This document shows positions 13,405 through 21,542 of a DNA stretch of 29,844 bases, one piece after another. The stretch is taken from positions 1-29,844 of the IMG/VR virus record IMGVR_UViG_3300010367_000108; one strand, given 5' to 3'. Source of the DNA: a virus. Position numbers and translations under genes: made by a program. Numbering within the stretch: the first letter of the stretch is position 1; every line of letters starts with the position of its first letter. The notes below the pieces were generated by a model. The model was given only the letters and a program-made list of their open reading frames with translations. It ran no database searches and was not told the DNA's origin.

Positions 13405-14051
13405 GTTCCTCCGTTGCCGCCATCCACGCTGGCTTCAAACAGCTCGGCATTTCCGACGACGCCGATCGGCGCGCGCTCTACGAACGCGTCACCGGCAAAG
13501 CTCGCCTCACTTTGATGAAGCCGCCCGAACAAGAAGCCGTGGTGACGGAGTTGCGCCGCCTCGGTTTCCAGCCCGCAGCCCGTCGTCAGGACGGTAGGAA
13601 GAAGCTTACCGGGAAGTATGCCAAGAAGCTCCAGGCGCTATGGATCGCCGCCTGGAATCTCGGTGTCGCCCGTGATCGCGACGACAAGGCCATGTTGGCA
13701 TTCGTGAAACGCCAGACCGGTATCGACCATACCCGCTTCCTAGTCTATCCGGACGATGCCGCCAAGGCGATCGAAGGGTTGAAGGCTTGGCTTGCCAGGG
13801 AAGCCGGCGTCGGCTTTGGCAACACCAACGGCTACGAATGGCTGGCCAGCGACGGCGCGAAGATCGCCTGGGCACAGTGGAAGATCCTGCAGCCAGGCGC
13901 TGACCTGGTTGTGCGAAAAGGGTTCGACGACGAAGCCGCGCGGCTGGCAGGGATCAGCATCGCATGGCTGGCAGACCTGAGGCCGTCGCATTGGCAAGCG
14001 GTCATGAACGCTCTTGGCGAACGCGTCCGCGCGAGAAAGGCGGCCGAGTGA
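13401..14051 (+). CDS. gemA: GemA-like regulatory protein (DUF1018), 216 aa
   Basis: The central 'GKYAKKLQALWIAAWNLGVA' followed by 'RDRDDKAMLAFVKRQTGIDH' and 'AAKAIEGLKAWLAREAG' matches the GemA (Mu gp16) family, in which a Lys-Leu-Gln-x-Leu-Trp helix is the signature. In Mu, GemA influences host gene expression and DNA topology after induction. The gene lies just ahead of the Mor-like activator as in Mu, although three small genes intervene. It overlaps both neighbours by 4 nt or fewer. A C-terminal extension of about 90 residues beyond the signature has no clear assignment. Confidence 0.85.
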   Translation: MSSSVAAIHAGFKQLGISDDADRRALYERVTGKARLTLMKPPEQEAVVTELRRLGFQPAARRQDGRKKLTGKYAKKLQALWIAAWNLGVARDRDDKAMLAFVKRQTGIDHTRFLVYPDDAAKAIEGLKAWLAREAGVGFGNTNGYEWLASDGAKIAWAQWKILQPGADLVVRKGFDDEAARLAGISIAWLADLRPSHWQAVMNALGERVRARKAAE

Positions 14052-14488
14052 TGGTTGCCTATGGTTTCAAACCCTATTTCGCGCCGCAGATCGAGGACCA
14101 CTCGAAAACCCACACCATCCGTGGGCATCGCCGCCGTCACGCCCATGTCGGCGAGGAACTGCAGCTCTTTGTCGGTCTGCGTACGCGCCATTGCCGCAAG
14201 ATCATCGCCGATCCTGCCTGCATCGCGGTCGTGCCGATCGTCATCATGTCCAGCGACCTGATCGACGCCGGCATTGCGTATATCGAGATCGACGGCCGGC
14301 CACTGCACCGGGACGAGATCGAGCCCTTCGCCATTTCGGACGGCTTCGATCCCGGCCGGCTCGCCGGCCTCGCACCGGCCCGACTGATCGGTTCGACGGC
14401 GCGGGAAACCATGGGTCGGTTCTTGCAGGAAAGCCACCAGGGAAGCCGGTTCGAGGGTGTGATCATTCGCTGGAACCCGGAGATCTGA
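14051..14488 (+). CDS. ASCH-like domain protein, 145 aa
   Basis: The N-terminal half reads 'AYGFKPYFAPQIEDHSKTHT' then 'IRGHRRRHAHVGEELQLFVG' and 'LRTRHCRKIIADPACIAVVP', the pattern of phage ASCH (ASC-1 homology) proteins: a substrate-binding 'K.xTIR' segment, a 'G..lqLy.GlRT..CrkI' strand pair and a 'C..V..i.i' strand. ASCH domains are PUA-like and bind RNA or modified nucleosides. The start is ATG 14051, overlapping the gemA stop (GTGATG). Longer upstream frames run through gemA and are shadows. Confidence 0.7.
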   Translation: MVAYGFKPYFAPQIEDHSKTHTIRGHRRRHAHVGEELQLFVGLRTRHCRKIIADPACIAVVPIVIMSSDLIDAGIAYIEIDGRPLHRDEIEPFAISDGFDPGRLAGLAPARLIGSTARETMGRFLQESHQGSRFEGVIIRWNPEI

Positions 14489-14490
14489 TC

Positions 14491-14682
14491 ATGGCGGCGG
14501 TTCTGCCTCTGTTTCTCAATGATGAATTGAAGGGGCTTCGAAACCGCCGTGAAGCGCTTTTGATCCGCCTTCAGAACCTTAAGCCACATGAACATCGCCG
14601 CCTCGAAACCATCGGAGAATTGAAAGCTGTGACAAGCCAGATCCTGGTCATCGAACAGAAGTTGCAGGTGCGCCGTGGCTGA
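14491..14682 (+). CDS. Small helical protein, 63 aa
   Basis: ATG 14491 lies 2 nt after the ASCH-like gene. The product is two helices ('LNDELKGLRNRREALLIRLQ', 'HEHRRLETIGELKAVTSQIL') with heptad-like Leu spacing, so a small coiled coil is likely. It overlaps the Mor-like gene by 8 nt, which suggests coupled translation. No family is recognised. Confidence 0.6.
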   Translation: MAAVLPLFLNDELKGLRNRREALLIRLQNLKPHEHRRLETIGELKAVTSQILVIEQKLQVRRG

Positions 14683-15046
14683 AGACCTGTTCAACGACCT
14701 TCTGGCGCTGCTCGGCGAAGATGGCTTCTTCTCGCTGGTCGAAGCCCATGCGGGCGTTCGGCTTTATGTGCCGGCAGATCTTTCGCGAAGCGAGCTGTCC
14801 GCGACCATCGGCAATGATGCTGCTCATCGTCTAGCCAAATCGTATCCGGGCGGCTATATAAGAGTTCCGCTTGCTCGTGAGTTTCGCGCTCGGCGTTATG
14901 TCAGTGACGAGTTGAGCAACCGAGACATAGCCAAACGGCTTGGCCTGACGGAAAGCGGTGTTGAACGCCTTCTGAAACGGGCACGGAAACAAAAGCCACT
15001 TGGGCCTCGCCGCAAGAAAGATCCCCGCCAGATTGAAATGTTCTGA
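14675..15046 (+). CDS. mor: Mor/C-family middle-late transcription activator, 123 aa
   Basis: The protein has the Mor layout: an N-terminal acidic helical dimerisation part with 'AGVRLYVPAD', then 'GGYIRVPLAREFRARRYVSD' and a helix-turn-helix 'NRDIAKRLGLTESGVERLLK' followed by a basic tail. In Mu, Mor activates the middle promoter and its paralogue C the late promoters, by binding a dyad at about -43. Here only one family member is visible, and it directly precedes the lysis/late genes, so it probably drives the late operon. The start is GTG 14675. A terminator follows 54 nt after the stop. Confidence 0.85.
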   Translation: MAEDLFNDLLALLGEDGFFSLVEAHAGVRLYVPADLSRSELSATIGNDAAHRLAKSYPGGYIRVPLAREFRARRYVSDELSNRDIAKRLGLTESGVERLLKRARKQKPLGPRRKKDPRQIEMF

Positions 15047-15099
15047 TCACCCGCCAGCCTTTGCGGGCATGATCAGCTCTGCCTCGGACAGTTAGTCTC

Positions 15100-15132
15100 G
15101 CTCCATCGAACCGGTTTTGATGGGGCTTTTTT
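15100..15132 (+). terminator. Rho-independent terminator ending the early/middle operon
   Basis: GCTCCATC (15100-15107) pairs with GATGGGGC (15119-15126), with one G-T pair, around an 11-nt loop, followed by TTTTTT. It separates the mor-like gene from the lysis genes. Unusually, the GGGG of the 3' arm is also the best ribosome site for the endolysin ATG at 15133, so hairpin folding could limit translation from read-through RNA. A late promoter would have to lie in or near 15047-15110, but I could not define its boxes. Confidence 0.7.
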
Positions 15133-15855
15133 ATGCAGACTTTTGACGATTGGTTGATCGCGCGGCTCAAGTCGCGTGGCGTGTGGTCGTCTGGACCGGG
15201 CGCTTCGGTAGCGCGGGCCATCGGTATCAACCTTGCGGACTTTCAGCAGAGGAATGACCTGAAGGTCACCGGCACTGCGACCGCAGAGACCATTAATCTC
15301 TTACGTCAGGATCAATCGACCAATTCCGTGACGTTCCAGAAGGTTCCGGCCGCCCCTGCCGAGCCGGCCTGGATGCGCGAAGCTCGGCGCTTTATGGGCC
15401 TGAAAGAGATTGCCGGCGCGAAGTCAGACCCAATCATCATTTCCTGGGCGAAGAAGCTCGGCGGTTGGATCACCGACTACTACACTAATGACGATATCGC
15501 CTGGTGCGGCCTCTTCATGGCGCATTGCATCGGATCGACCTTGCCGGGCGAGCATCTTCCCGCAAACCCGCTGGGCGCTCTCAACTGGTCCACCTTCGGA
15601 CATGCGCTGACACCGCCCGCCCCAGGGGCAATTCTCACATTCCATCGCACGGGCGGCGGTCACGTCGGGCTGTATGTCGGAGAAGATAAGACCGCCTATC
15701 ACGTCCTCGGCGGCAATCAGAGCAACAGCGTCTCCATCACGCGCGTCGAAAAGGCTCGCCTCGAAGACGCGCGCTGGCCCATTACTGGCGACGCGCCGGT
15801 TCCCGGTCGCGTCTATCTGACGCCTGGCGGCGAACTCTCCAAAAACGAAGCCTAG
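15133..15855 (+). CDS. Endolysin, CHAP-like peptidoglycan hydrolase (TIGR02594 type), 240 aa
   Basis: Residues 1-62 resemble a peptidoglycan-binding domain ('GINLADFQQRNDLKVTGTAT'). Residues 78-215 are an NlpC/P60-CHAP-type cysteine peptidase or amidase: Cys125 in 'DIAWCGLFMA', His177 in 'GGGHVGLYVG' and Asn195 in 'LGGNQSN' form the expected triad. Such enzymes cut cell-wall peptides at lysis. There is no signal peptide, so release should depend on a holin, and a candidate lies two genes downstream. The position, first in the late operon after the activator, equals Mu lys. Confidence 0.85.
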   Translation: MQTFDDWLIARLKSRGVWSSGPGASVARAIGINLADFQQRNDLKVTGTATAETINLLRQDQSTNSVTFQKVPAAPAEPAWMREARRFMGLKEIAGAKSDPIIISWAKKLGGWITDYYTNDDIAWCGLFMAHCIGSTLPGEHLPANPLGALNWSTFGHALTPPAPGAILTFHRTGGGHVGLYVGEDKTAYHVLGGNQSNSVSITRVEKARLEDARWPITGDAPVPGRVYLTPGGELSKNEA

Positions 15856-15864
15856 GAGGCTCCA

Positions 15865-16209
15865 TTGCGCTTAGCATCCATTGCAGCGATCGCCACCCTG
15901 TCTCTTGCGTCTGCAGCTATGACCAGTTGCGTGACCACAGAGAAAGTCGACCAGGCGAATGACAAGATCCAGAGCGGCCTTTCGGAATACTGCCCGAAGG
16001 TTGCGCAGGCGGATCTCGCCTTCAGCTTCCTCAGGCTGGTTTTCAAGTTCCCGCAGTCTGTCATCGACACGGAGGCCGAGGCCTTCGCCGCCGCCCAGGA
16101 GTTCTGCGCCGACCCGCCATCCGTCACGCTGCAAAGCGCGCCGCAGAAGGTGCTCGATGCTCTGAACGCCATCAACGCCGCTCGCGCAAAGTCGAGCGGT
16201 TCCAACTAA
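15865..16209 (+). CDS. Small lipoprotein, candidate lysis-accessory protein, 114 aa
   Basis: TTG at 15865 has GGAGG seven bases upstream. The N-terminus 'RLASIAAIATLSLASAAMTS' followed by Cys22 looks like a lipoprotein signal with an imperfect lipobox. The mature part is helical with two further Cys (43 and 81) that could form a disulfide. Its place between the endolysin and a holin-like gene suggests a lysis role, for instance as an outer-membrane spanin subunit, but the typical Pro-rich spanin sequence is absent. Confidence 0.65.
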   Translation: MRLASIAAIATLSLASAAMTSCVTTEKVDQANDKIQSGLSEYCPKVAQADLAFSFLRLVFKFPQSVIDTEAEAFAAAQEFCADPPSVTLQSAPQKVLDALNAINAARAKSSGSN

Positions 16210-16233
16210 CACCGTCAACCATCAGGAGCCACG

Positions 16234-16785
16234 ATGCGCAAGCTACTCCCCGTTCTCGACGACATCTTTCCGCTGCGTCTCTTCGCCTTCGCAATAGCTG
16301 CACTGCTTTTCCTATGGATCGCTACGCCGTACGCCTTTGCGGCCGACGCCGGGCAGGCGTCCGACAATCCATCACTGCTGTCTGTTGCCATTTCCTACGG
16401 CTTGCCTTTCGTTGAGGCTTTACTCAGCGTTCTGGTGACATGGGTCATTGCCCAATTTATTCGGCTGCTCGGGATCACTGACCAGGCTACGCGCCTGAAG
16501 GTCGAAGGCCAATTGCGGGGCGCGCTGCACTTCGCCGCCGAGAACGGGCTGAAATACGCCTTTGCCAAGCTGGGCGCACCGCCATCGCTTGCAGCCTCGG
16601 CGGGCGTCATTGCAGATGCGATCACCTACGTGAAGGACAAGAACCCGGACACGGTCGCCGCCCTCGGCGTCGATGATGAGGCACTGAAGCATATCATCCT
16701 GTCGAAGCTGCCGTCTTTGGTGTCAGCGGCACCAACCTTGCTGAACATCAACCCCTCGGTTGTCGCAAGTTCTCCGGCTCGCTGA
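16234..16785 (+). CDS. Membrane protein, candidate holin, 183 aa
   Basis: Hydrophobic segments lie at residues 14-35 ('LFAFAIAALLFLWIATPYAF', ending in an AFA-ADA signal-peptidase-like site) and 55-80 ('YGLPFVEALLSVLVTWVIAQ'). They are followed by a charged helical C-terminal domain with 'SAGVIADAITYVKDKNPDTV'. This topology resembles long-tailed holins such as the LLH type, and the gene sits with the endolysin and lipoprotein. ATG 16234 follows CAGGAG. The holin role is inferred from topology and context. Confidence 0.6.
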   Translation: MRKLLPVLDDIFPLRLFAFAIAALLFLWIATPYAFAADAGQASDNPSLLSVAISYGLPFVEALLSVLVTWVIAQFIRLLGITDQATRLKVEGQLRGALHFAAENGLKYAFAKLGAPPSLAASAGVIADAITYVKDKNPDTVAALGVDDEALKHIILSKLPSLVSAAPTLLNINPSVVASSPAR

Positions 16786-17000
16786 TGTCAGAACGGGATT
16801 TCGAACTTGCCGATCGGCGAGCACAGGAGGAACGGGAGGCGCAGATTACAGCGGCCTCCCGCGCCTTACGAATTTCTGGTCGACTTTATTGCGAGGACTG
16901 CCCCTCTGAAATTTCGCCTGAACGTCGTGCGGCCTGTCCATCTGCACGCCGCTGTTTCAAATGCCAGGAGCGCCACGAGCGCCAAAAGAAGGGCCGATGA
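16785..17000 (+). CDS. TraR/DksA-type C4 zinc-finger protein, 71 aa
   Basis: Cys36-x2-Cys39-x17-Cys57-x2-Cys60 with 'LYCEDC', 'ISPERRAACP' and 'CFKCQERHE' is the DksA/TraR zinc finger. The N-terminal helix carries 'DxxLADRRAQ', comparable to the acidic tip region of TraR. Family members bind in the secondary channel of RNA polymerase and alter promoter response; TraR does so without ppGpp. ATG overlaps the holin-like stop, and the TGA overlaps the next start (ATGATG). Confidence 0.85.
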   Translation: MSERDFELADRRAQEEREAQITAASRALRISGRLYCEDCPSEISPERRAACPSARRCFKCQERHERQKKGR

Positions 17001-17329
17001 TGGATATCAATATTGTTGGCTCATGGCTGGGCGTCGTCCTCGCGGTGATTGCCATCCTCGGGCACCTGAAAATCTTCTTTGGCAGCGGCGAAGCGGCAAA
17101 TGCAAAGAAACTCGAAGCTAACGAAAAGAAACTGACCGATCACGATCGCCGCATTCAAACCGTTGAAGGCGAACTGAAGCATATGCCGAGCAAGGACATG
17201 GTGAACGATATCCGCCTCGCCATGGCCGATATGAAGGGCACGGTCGGCACCCTAACCGAGACGCTTGCCAGCGTCTCCCGCACTGTCCATCGCATCGACG
17301 ACTACCTGAGGGAAGACGCCAAACCATGA
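16997..17329 (+). CDS. DUF2730 family membrane-anchored protein (Mu gp25-like), 110 aa
   Basis: One N-terminal membrane helix ('VGSWLGVVLAVIAILGHLKI') is followed by a long coiled coil, 'EANEKKLTDHDRRIQTVEGE', then 'MPSKDMVNDIRLAMADMKGT' and 'LASVSRTVHRIDDYL'. This is the DUF2730 pattern, including the conserved 'LP/MP..d...l...l..l.G' turn. The family is found at this position in Mu-like phages, and its function is unknown. A spanin-like role has been considered likely for such anchored coiled coils but cannot be shown here. ATG 16997 overlaps the previous stop. Confidence 0.75.
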   Translation: MMDINIVGSWLGVVLAVIAILGHLKIFFGSGEAANAKKLEANEKKLTDHDRRIQTVEGELKHMPSKDMVNDIRLAMADMKGTVGTLTETLASVSRTVHRIDDYLREDAKP

Positions 17330-17631
17330 CGCATCTCAGCTTTGAAGAACATTCCGCGCGTGATGCCCGCCTCATCATTCTGCGCGGCCTCAACGATCAG
17401 CTCGACGGCCGCATGAACGAAGTGCTGCTGACGGCGCTGCTTGGAACTTTCGGCCATAACCGTTCTCGGGAGTGGGTGCGCACTCAGTTGAACAAGCTGC
17501 GGGAGCTAGGTGCGGTGACACTCGTTGAGGCGGGCACCGTCAAGATCGCAACGATTACGCGTGCCGGCGTCGATCACGTTGAGCGCCGCAGTCTGATCGA
17601 GGGCATCAACCGGCCGTCGCCAGAGGTTTGA
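17326..17631 (+). CDS. VpaChn25_0724-type winged-helix phage protein (Mu gp26 position), 101 aa
   Basis: The product is a winged-helix-like fold: 'RDARLIILRGLNDQLDGRMN' (helices 1-2), 'SREWVRTQLNKLRELGAVTL' (helices and recognition helix) and 'TVKIATITRAGVDHVE' (wing and last helix). Such small ArsR-like phage proteins lie directly ahead of DUF3486 in Mu-like phages and may regulate or aid packaging. It overlaps the preceding gene by 4 nt. Confidence 0.75.
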   Translation: MTHLSFEEHSARDARLIILRGLNDQLDGRMNEVLLTALLGTFGHNRSREWVRTQLNKLRELGAVTLVEAGTVKIATITRAGVDHVERRSLIEGINRPSPEV

Positions 17632-17633
17632 TC

Positions 17634-18269
17634 ATGGCGAAGGGACGTGGACGGCTGACCGCCATCGATATGCTACCGGAAGAATGCGAACCTGTGATCG
17701 CCTGGGCGGCGCAGGAGCTTGCTGATCGGAGCCGGACGCAACTCGAAATCTATGGCGAGTTCAAAGAGAAGCTAATTGCGCTCCAGGGCGAACTTGGCCT
17801 CGGCTTTGATATTCCATCATTCTCCGCATTCAACCGCCATGCCATTCGCCTGTCACAAATGACACGGCGTCTTGAACAGACGCGCGAGATCGCCGCGACA
17901 ATCTCAGAACGTATGGACGCGGCCGGCTCCGACGACCTCACCCTGATTGCCGCCGAGGCAATCAAAACCCTCATCTTCGAATTGCTCCAGGCGGGCGGTG
18001 ATGCCGGCATCAGCCCGAAAGGCGCGATGGAACTCGCCAATGCCTTGCGTGCGGCGTCGGCCGCGCAGGCCTCATCGTCCAGTCGTCGCCTGAAGCTGGA
18101 AGCCGAAGAGAAGGCCCGCAAGATCGAAGCCGATATGAAGGACAAAGCCGAGAGGGCTCTCGATGTCCTGTCGAATGAGCCCGGCATCTCGAAGGAAGCG
18201 ATCGCCCGCGCCCGCCGCGAGTTCCTTGGCGTTCGTCCGATGAAGAAGGACGATGGCAGCAATGGTTGA
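17634..18269 (+). CDS. DUF3486 family protein, probable small terminase subunit (Mu gp27), 211 aa
   Basis: The N-terminal 'KGRGRLTAIDMLPEECEPVI' followed by a helix-turn-helix ('GFDIPSFSAFNRHAIRLSQM') and a long, charged helical C-terminus with a basic end ('REFLGVRPMKKD') match DUF3486. Members lie just upstream of the large terminase in Mu-like phages and are thought to recognise the phage pac end. I start at ATG 17634 (TTG 17628 is possible). It overlaps the large terminase by 17 nt. Confidence 0.85.
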   Translation: MAKGRGRLTAIDMLPEECEPVIAWAAQELADRSRTQLEIYGEFKEKLIALQGELGLGFDIPSFSAFNRHAIRLSQMTRRLEQTREIAATISERMDAAGSDDLTLIAAEAIKTLIFELLQAGGDAGISPKGAMELANALRAASAAQASSSSRRLKLEAEEKARKIEADMKDKAERALDVLSNEPGISKEAIARARREFLGVRPMKKDDGSNG

Positions 18270-19929
18270 ACTGCCAAAGGGCGAATGGAAAGACCCGCCC
18301 GTCCTCGCCCGCGATCCGAAGGAATTGATGGAAGAGCTGCCACGTGGTGGCGACATTCCGGACGAACTCGATCCGTTGGCAGAAGGCGTCCTCATGGCGC
18401 ACCAGGCCGAGTGGATCGCGGACGAAAGCGCCCTGAAGGTGTGCGCCAAGGGTCGCCGTACCGGCATCACCTTCGCCGAGGCGCTGGACTGCACATTGAT
18501 TGCGGCGGCAAAGCGCTCGGCCGGTGGCCAGAACGTCTTCTATATTCCCGACACCAAGCCGAAAGGCCGAGAATTCATCGGCTATTGCGCCCACTTCACC
18601 AAGACTGTCGCCAAGGAAATGCTGACGATCGAGGACGGTATTTTCTTCGACCAGAAAGCGGACGGCAGCACACAGGCCATATCAAGCTACATCATCCGGT
18701 TCGCTTCAGGCTTCCGCATCGAGGCGCTGTCCTCCCGGCCAGAAAATATTCGTGGTTTACAGGGCACCGTCGTTATCGACGAGGCCGCTTTCCATCGTGA
18801 CGTTCGCGACGTGATCGACGCCGTCGGCGCGCTTCTCATCTGGGGCGGTAAGATCCGCATCATCTCGTCTCACAACGGCATCACCAATCCGTTTAACGAG
18901 CTGATCAAGGAAGCCCAGGCAGGCAAGAACGGCTTCATCGTCCATACCTACAGTTTCGGCGATGCGGTCAAGAACGGTCTGTTCAAGCGCGTCTGCCTGA
19001 TCAAGGGCGAGGAATGGTCGCAGGAAAAGGAAGACGAGTGGGCAGCAAAGATCCGCTCCGCCTACGGCACGCGTACCGCCAAGATGAAGCAAGAGCTGGA
19101 CGCCGTTCCTGCAGAGGCCGAGGGATCGGCATTGACTCGTGTCCTGATCGAGCGGTGCATGAGCGCGGATTTGCCCGCCGTAGTGCGTTGGGATCGGCCC
19201 GACGAATTCAAGAACCTCGACGATTTCGAGCGTGCGGAGCAGGCTTCTGAGTTCTGCGAAGCAATATTGAAACCGCTTTTAAAGGCGCTTAATCCCGATC
19301 TTGAACATTGTTTCGGCGAAGACTTCGCCCGCTCTGGCGACAAGACCGCCGTCGTCGTCTTTGAAGTCGGCGCTGATCTCATTCGCCGCGCGCGCTTGGT
19401 CGTCGAACTGAAGAACATCCCGTTCGACCAGCAACGCGACATCCTCTTTTATATCGGCGATGGCTTGCCCCGTATGGTCGGCGGCGCGCTCGATGCGCGA
19501 GGCAACGGCCAGTACCTTGCGGAAAAGGCCCGGCAGCGCTGGGGCGAATGCATCCACGAGGTGATGCTTTCGGCCAAATGGTATGCGGCAAACATGCCTG
19601 CCTATATCGAAGCGTTCGGGGATAAGAGCCTCTTGTTTCCGAACGATGCAGACATCCTCGCCGACCATCAGGCGCTCGCCTACGTCAATGGCATCATCAA
19701 GGTGCCGGATGAACATTCGAGCAAGGGCGCTGACGGATACGACCGACACGGTGACACCGCGCCGGCTGGAGCGCTCGCATGGTTCGCATCCAACCAGGAC
19801 GCAATCGCCTACGACTACGAGACCAACCGTAAATCCGGAACCGATAATCGTGGTCACAACGGCGGCCCTCCGCTCAATGACGACGACCGCCGCCGCACCA
19901 CTGACATCTATTTGAGAGGATCACTCTGA
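18253..19929 (+). CDS. Large terminase subunit (Mu gp28-like), 558 aa
   Basis: The ATPase half has a variant Walker A 'AKGRRTGIT' (65-73), Walker B 'VVIDEAAF' (173-180) and coupling motif 'IISSHN' (204-209). The nuclease half has the expected acidic residues in 'FGEDFARSGDKTA' (Asp357) and 'GGALDARGNGQ' (Asp414) and a distal acidic 'GYDRHGDTAPAGALAW'. It pumps DNA into the prohead and cuts host-flanking DNA for headful packaging. The first ATG at 18253 is used (ATG 18262 is also possible). The C-terminal 30 residues are polar and Asp/Arg-rich. The stop overlaps the portal start. Confidence 0.92.
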   Translation: MAAMVELPKGEWKDPPVLARDPKELMEELPRGGDIPDELDPLAEGVLMAHQAEWIADESALKVCAKGRRTGITFAEALDCTLIAAAKRSAGGQNVFYIPDTKPKGREFIGYCAHFTKTVAKEMLTIEDGIFFDQKADGSTQAISSYIIRFASGFRIEALSSRPENIRGLQGTVVIDEAAFHRDVRDVIDAVGALLIWGGKIRIISSHNGITNPFNELIKEAQAGKNGFIVHTYSFGDAVKNGLFKRVCLIKGEEWSQEKEDEWAAKIRSAYGTRTAKMKQELDAVPAEAEGSALTRVLIERCMSADLPAVVRWDRPDEFKNLDDFERAEQASEFCEAILKPLLKALNPDLEHCFGEDFARSGDKTAVVVFEVGADLIRRARLVVELKNIPFDQQRDILFYIGDGLPRMVGGALDARGNGQYLAEKARQRWGECIHEVMLSAKWYAANMPAYIEAFGDKSLLFPNDADILADHQALAYVNGIIKVPDEHSSKGADGYDRHGDTAPAGALAWFASNQDAIAYDYETNRKSGTDNRGHNGGPPLNDDDRRRTTDIYLRGSL

Positions 19930-21542
19930 TGGTCTCTATCGCATCCGTCCGGGATTGGCTCGGCCGCACGATCGCCGGCAAGGATCTGTCCGACGAAATC
20001 GCAGGGCCGACGATCGGCGGAGTCCGTCAGCCGTTCTCCGGCCACCCGGCCGATGGCATGACGCCGATCCGGCTCGCCGGCATCTTGCGCGCCGCCGCCC
20101 AGGGCGAACCGGAAGCCTATTTCGAACTGGCGGAAGACATCGAGGAGCGTGATCTGCATTATGCAGCTGTCTTGGCCACCCGCAAGCGTTCGGTCGCGCA
20201 GCTACCGATTACGGTCAAGGCGGCCTCCGATTCTCCGGAGCATCAGAAACATGCCGCGTTGGTCCAGTCGTGGATCGATGACGATATCTTGCGCAGCTCG
20301 CTCTTCGACATGCTGGATGCGATCGGCAAGGGCCTTTCCGTCATGGAGATCGATTGGCGATATCGCCTCGGCAACATGCTGCCGCGCGAATTGATCTGGC
20401 GCACACCACGCTGGTTCACCTTCGACCGCAACGATGGCGAGACGGTGCTGCTTCGCGAAGGCGTTTCGGGCGAGCCGCTAGCTCCGCATAAGTTCGTCAT
20501 CCACCGCCATAAGACCAAGTCCGGCCTGACCATCCGTTCCGGTGTCGCTCGCATCGCCTGCTGGGCATGGATGTTTAAAAGTTTCACGGTCAAGGATTGG
20601 GCGATCTTCTGCCAGAACTATGGACAGCCGATCCGCCTGGGCAAGTATGGCCGTGGCGCAACGGAAGCTGAAAAGGATGTCTTGTGGCGCGCCGTCTCCG
20701 GCATTGCCGGCGACTGTGCGGCCATCATTCCCCGCGAGATGATCATCGAGTTTCAGGAAGTAGCCTCGAAAGGTACGTCCACCGACATGTATGAGCGGCG
20801 AGCTGATTGGCATAGCCGCGAGATCTCGAAACTCGTGCTCGGGCAGACGACAACAACCGACGCAGTATCGGGCGGCCATGCGGTCAGCAAGGAACATCGT
20901 CTGGTCCAGGAGGATATCGAGCGCTCCGACGCGCTTTGCTCATCTGGCACCTTGAATGGGCAGTTGATCCCGAACATCGTGGCCTTCAACTTCGGGCCAC
21001 AGGATCATTATCCCAAGGTGTTGATCGGTCGCCCGGACGAAACTCCCCTGGACGCGTTCTCCCAGGCGTTCGAACGTCTGGGGCCGCAAGGGTTGACCGC
21101 GCCATTGTCCTTCGTGCGGGATCGCATGGGCATCCCGGCTCCGAAGGATGATGAGCCGATGATCGGTGGCTGGCCAGCCGCTACCGCCGCTCCTGAAATC
21201 ATCCCGCCCCCCAAAAAGCCTTCGTCCGACAAAAGCCTCCAGAGCATGTTCGCGAACCTCTTCGAAAAGGCAGCCCACGCACGCGGCACAAAACCGGACG
21301 ATCTGATCGAGAGCCTGACAGATTGCCTTAACGCCAATGCAGCCGGCGCGATCGACGGCATGGTCGACGAAGTCAAACAGGCCCTCATGCAGGCGAGCGA
21401 TCTGCAAGATGCGGCCGACCGCCTGGCGAAGCTCCAACTGTCTCCGGATGAGCTTGCCGAAGCCATGGCCCGAGGCATGGCGCTGGCGCATCTGATCGGT
21501 CAGGCATCGTTGATCGATGACCTTCAGCGCGATGATGGATAG
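19929..21542 (+). CDS. Portal protein, DUF935 family (Mu gp29-like), 537 aa
   Basis: The sequence follows DUF935: 'AAQGEPEAYFELAEDIEERD', 'LHYAAVLATRKRSVAQLPIT', 'FDMLDAIGKGLSVMEIDW', 'WTFDRNDGE'-like wing, 'LRSGVARIACWAWMFK'-like stem and a long C-terminal helical crown. The portal forms the dodecameric ring through which the terminase packages DNA and to which the head-tail connector binds. Length agrees with the Mu protein (about 510 aa), plus a short Pro/Lys-rich linker near residue 420. ATG 19929 overlaps the terminase TGA. Confidence 0.9.
   Translation: MVSIASVRDWLGRTIAGKDLSDEIAGPTIGGVRQPFSGHPADGMTPIRLAGILRAAAQGEPEAYFELAEDIEERDLHYAAVLATRKRSVAQLPITVKAASDSPEHQKHAALVQSWIDDDILRSSLFDMLDAIGKGLSVMEIDWRYRLGNMLPRELIWRTPRWFTFDRNDGETVLLREGVSGEPLAPHKFVIHRHKTKSGLTIRSGVARIACWAWMFKSFTVKDWAIFCQNYGQPIRLGKYGRGATEAEKDVLWRAVSGIAGDCAAIIPREMIIEFQEVASKGTSTDMYERRADWHSREISKLVLGQTTTTDAVSGGHAVSKEHRLVQEDIERSDALCSSGTLNGQLIPNIVAFNFGPQDHYPKVLIGRPDETPLDAFSQAFERLGPQGLTAPLSFVRDRMGIPAPKDDEPMIGGWPAATAAPEIIPPPKKPSSDKSLQSMFANLFEKAAHARGTKPDDLIESLTDCLNANAAGAIDGMVDEVKQALMQASDLQDAADRLAKLQLSPDELAEAMARGMALAHLIGQASLIDDLQRDDG

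Noticed and set aside
18010-18594. 194-codon minus-strand frame across the small and large terminase genes
   Set aside because: It is antisense to two genes with recognisable families, and no motif is present.
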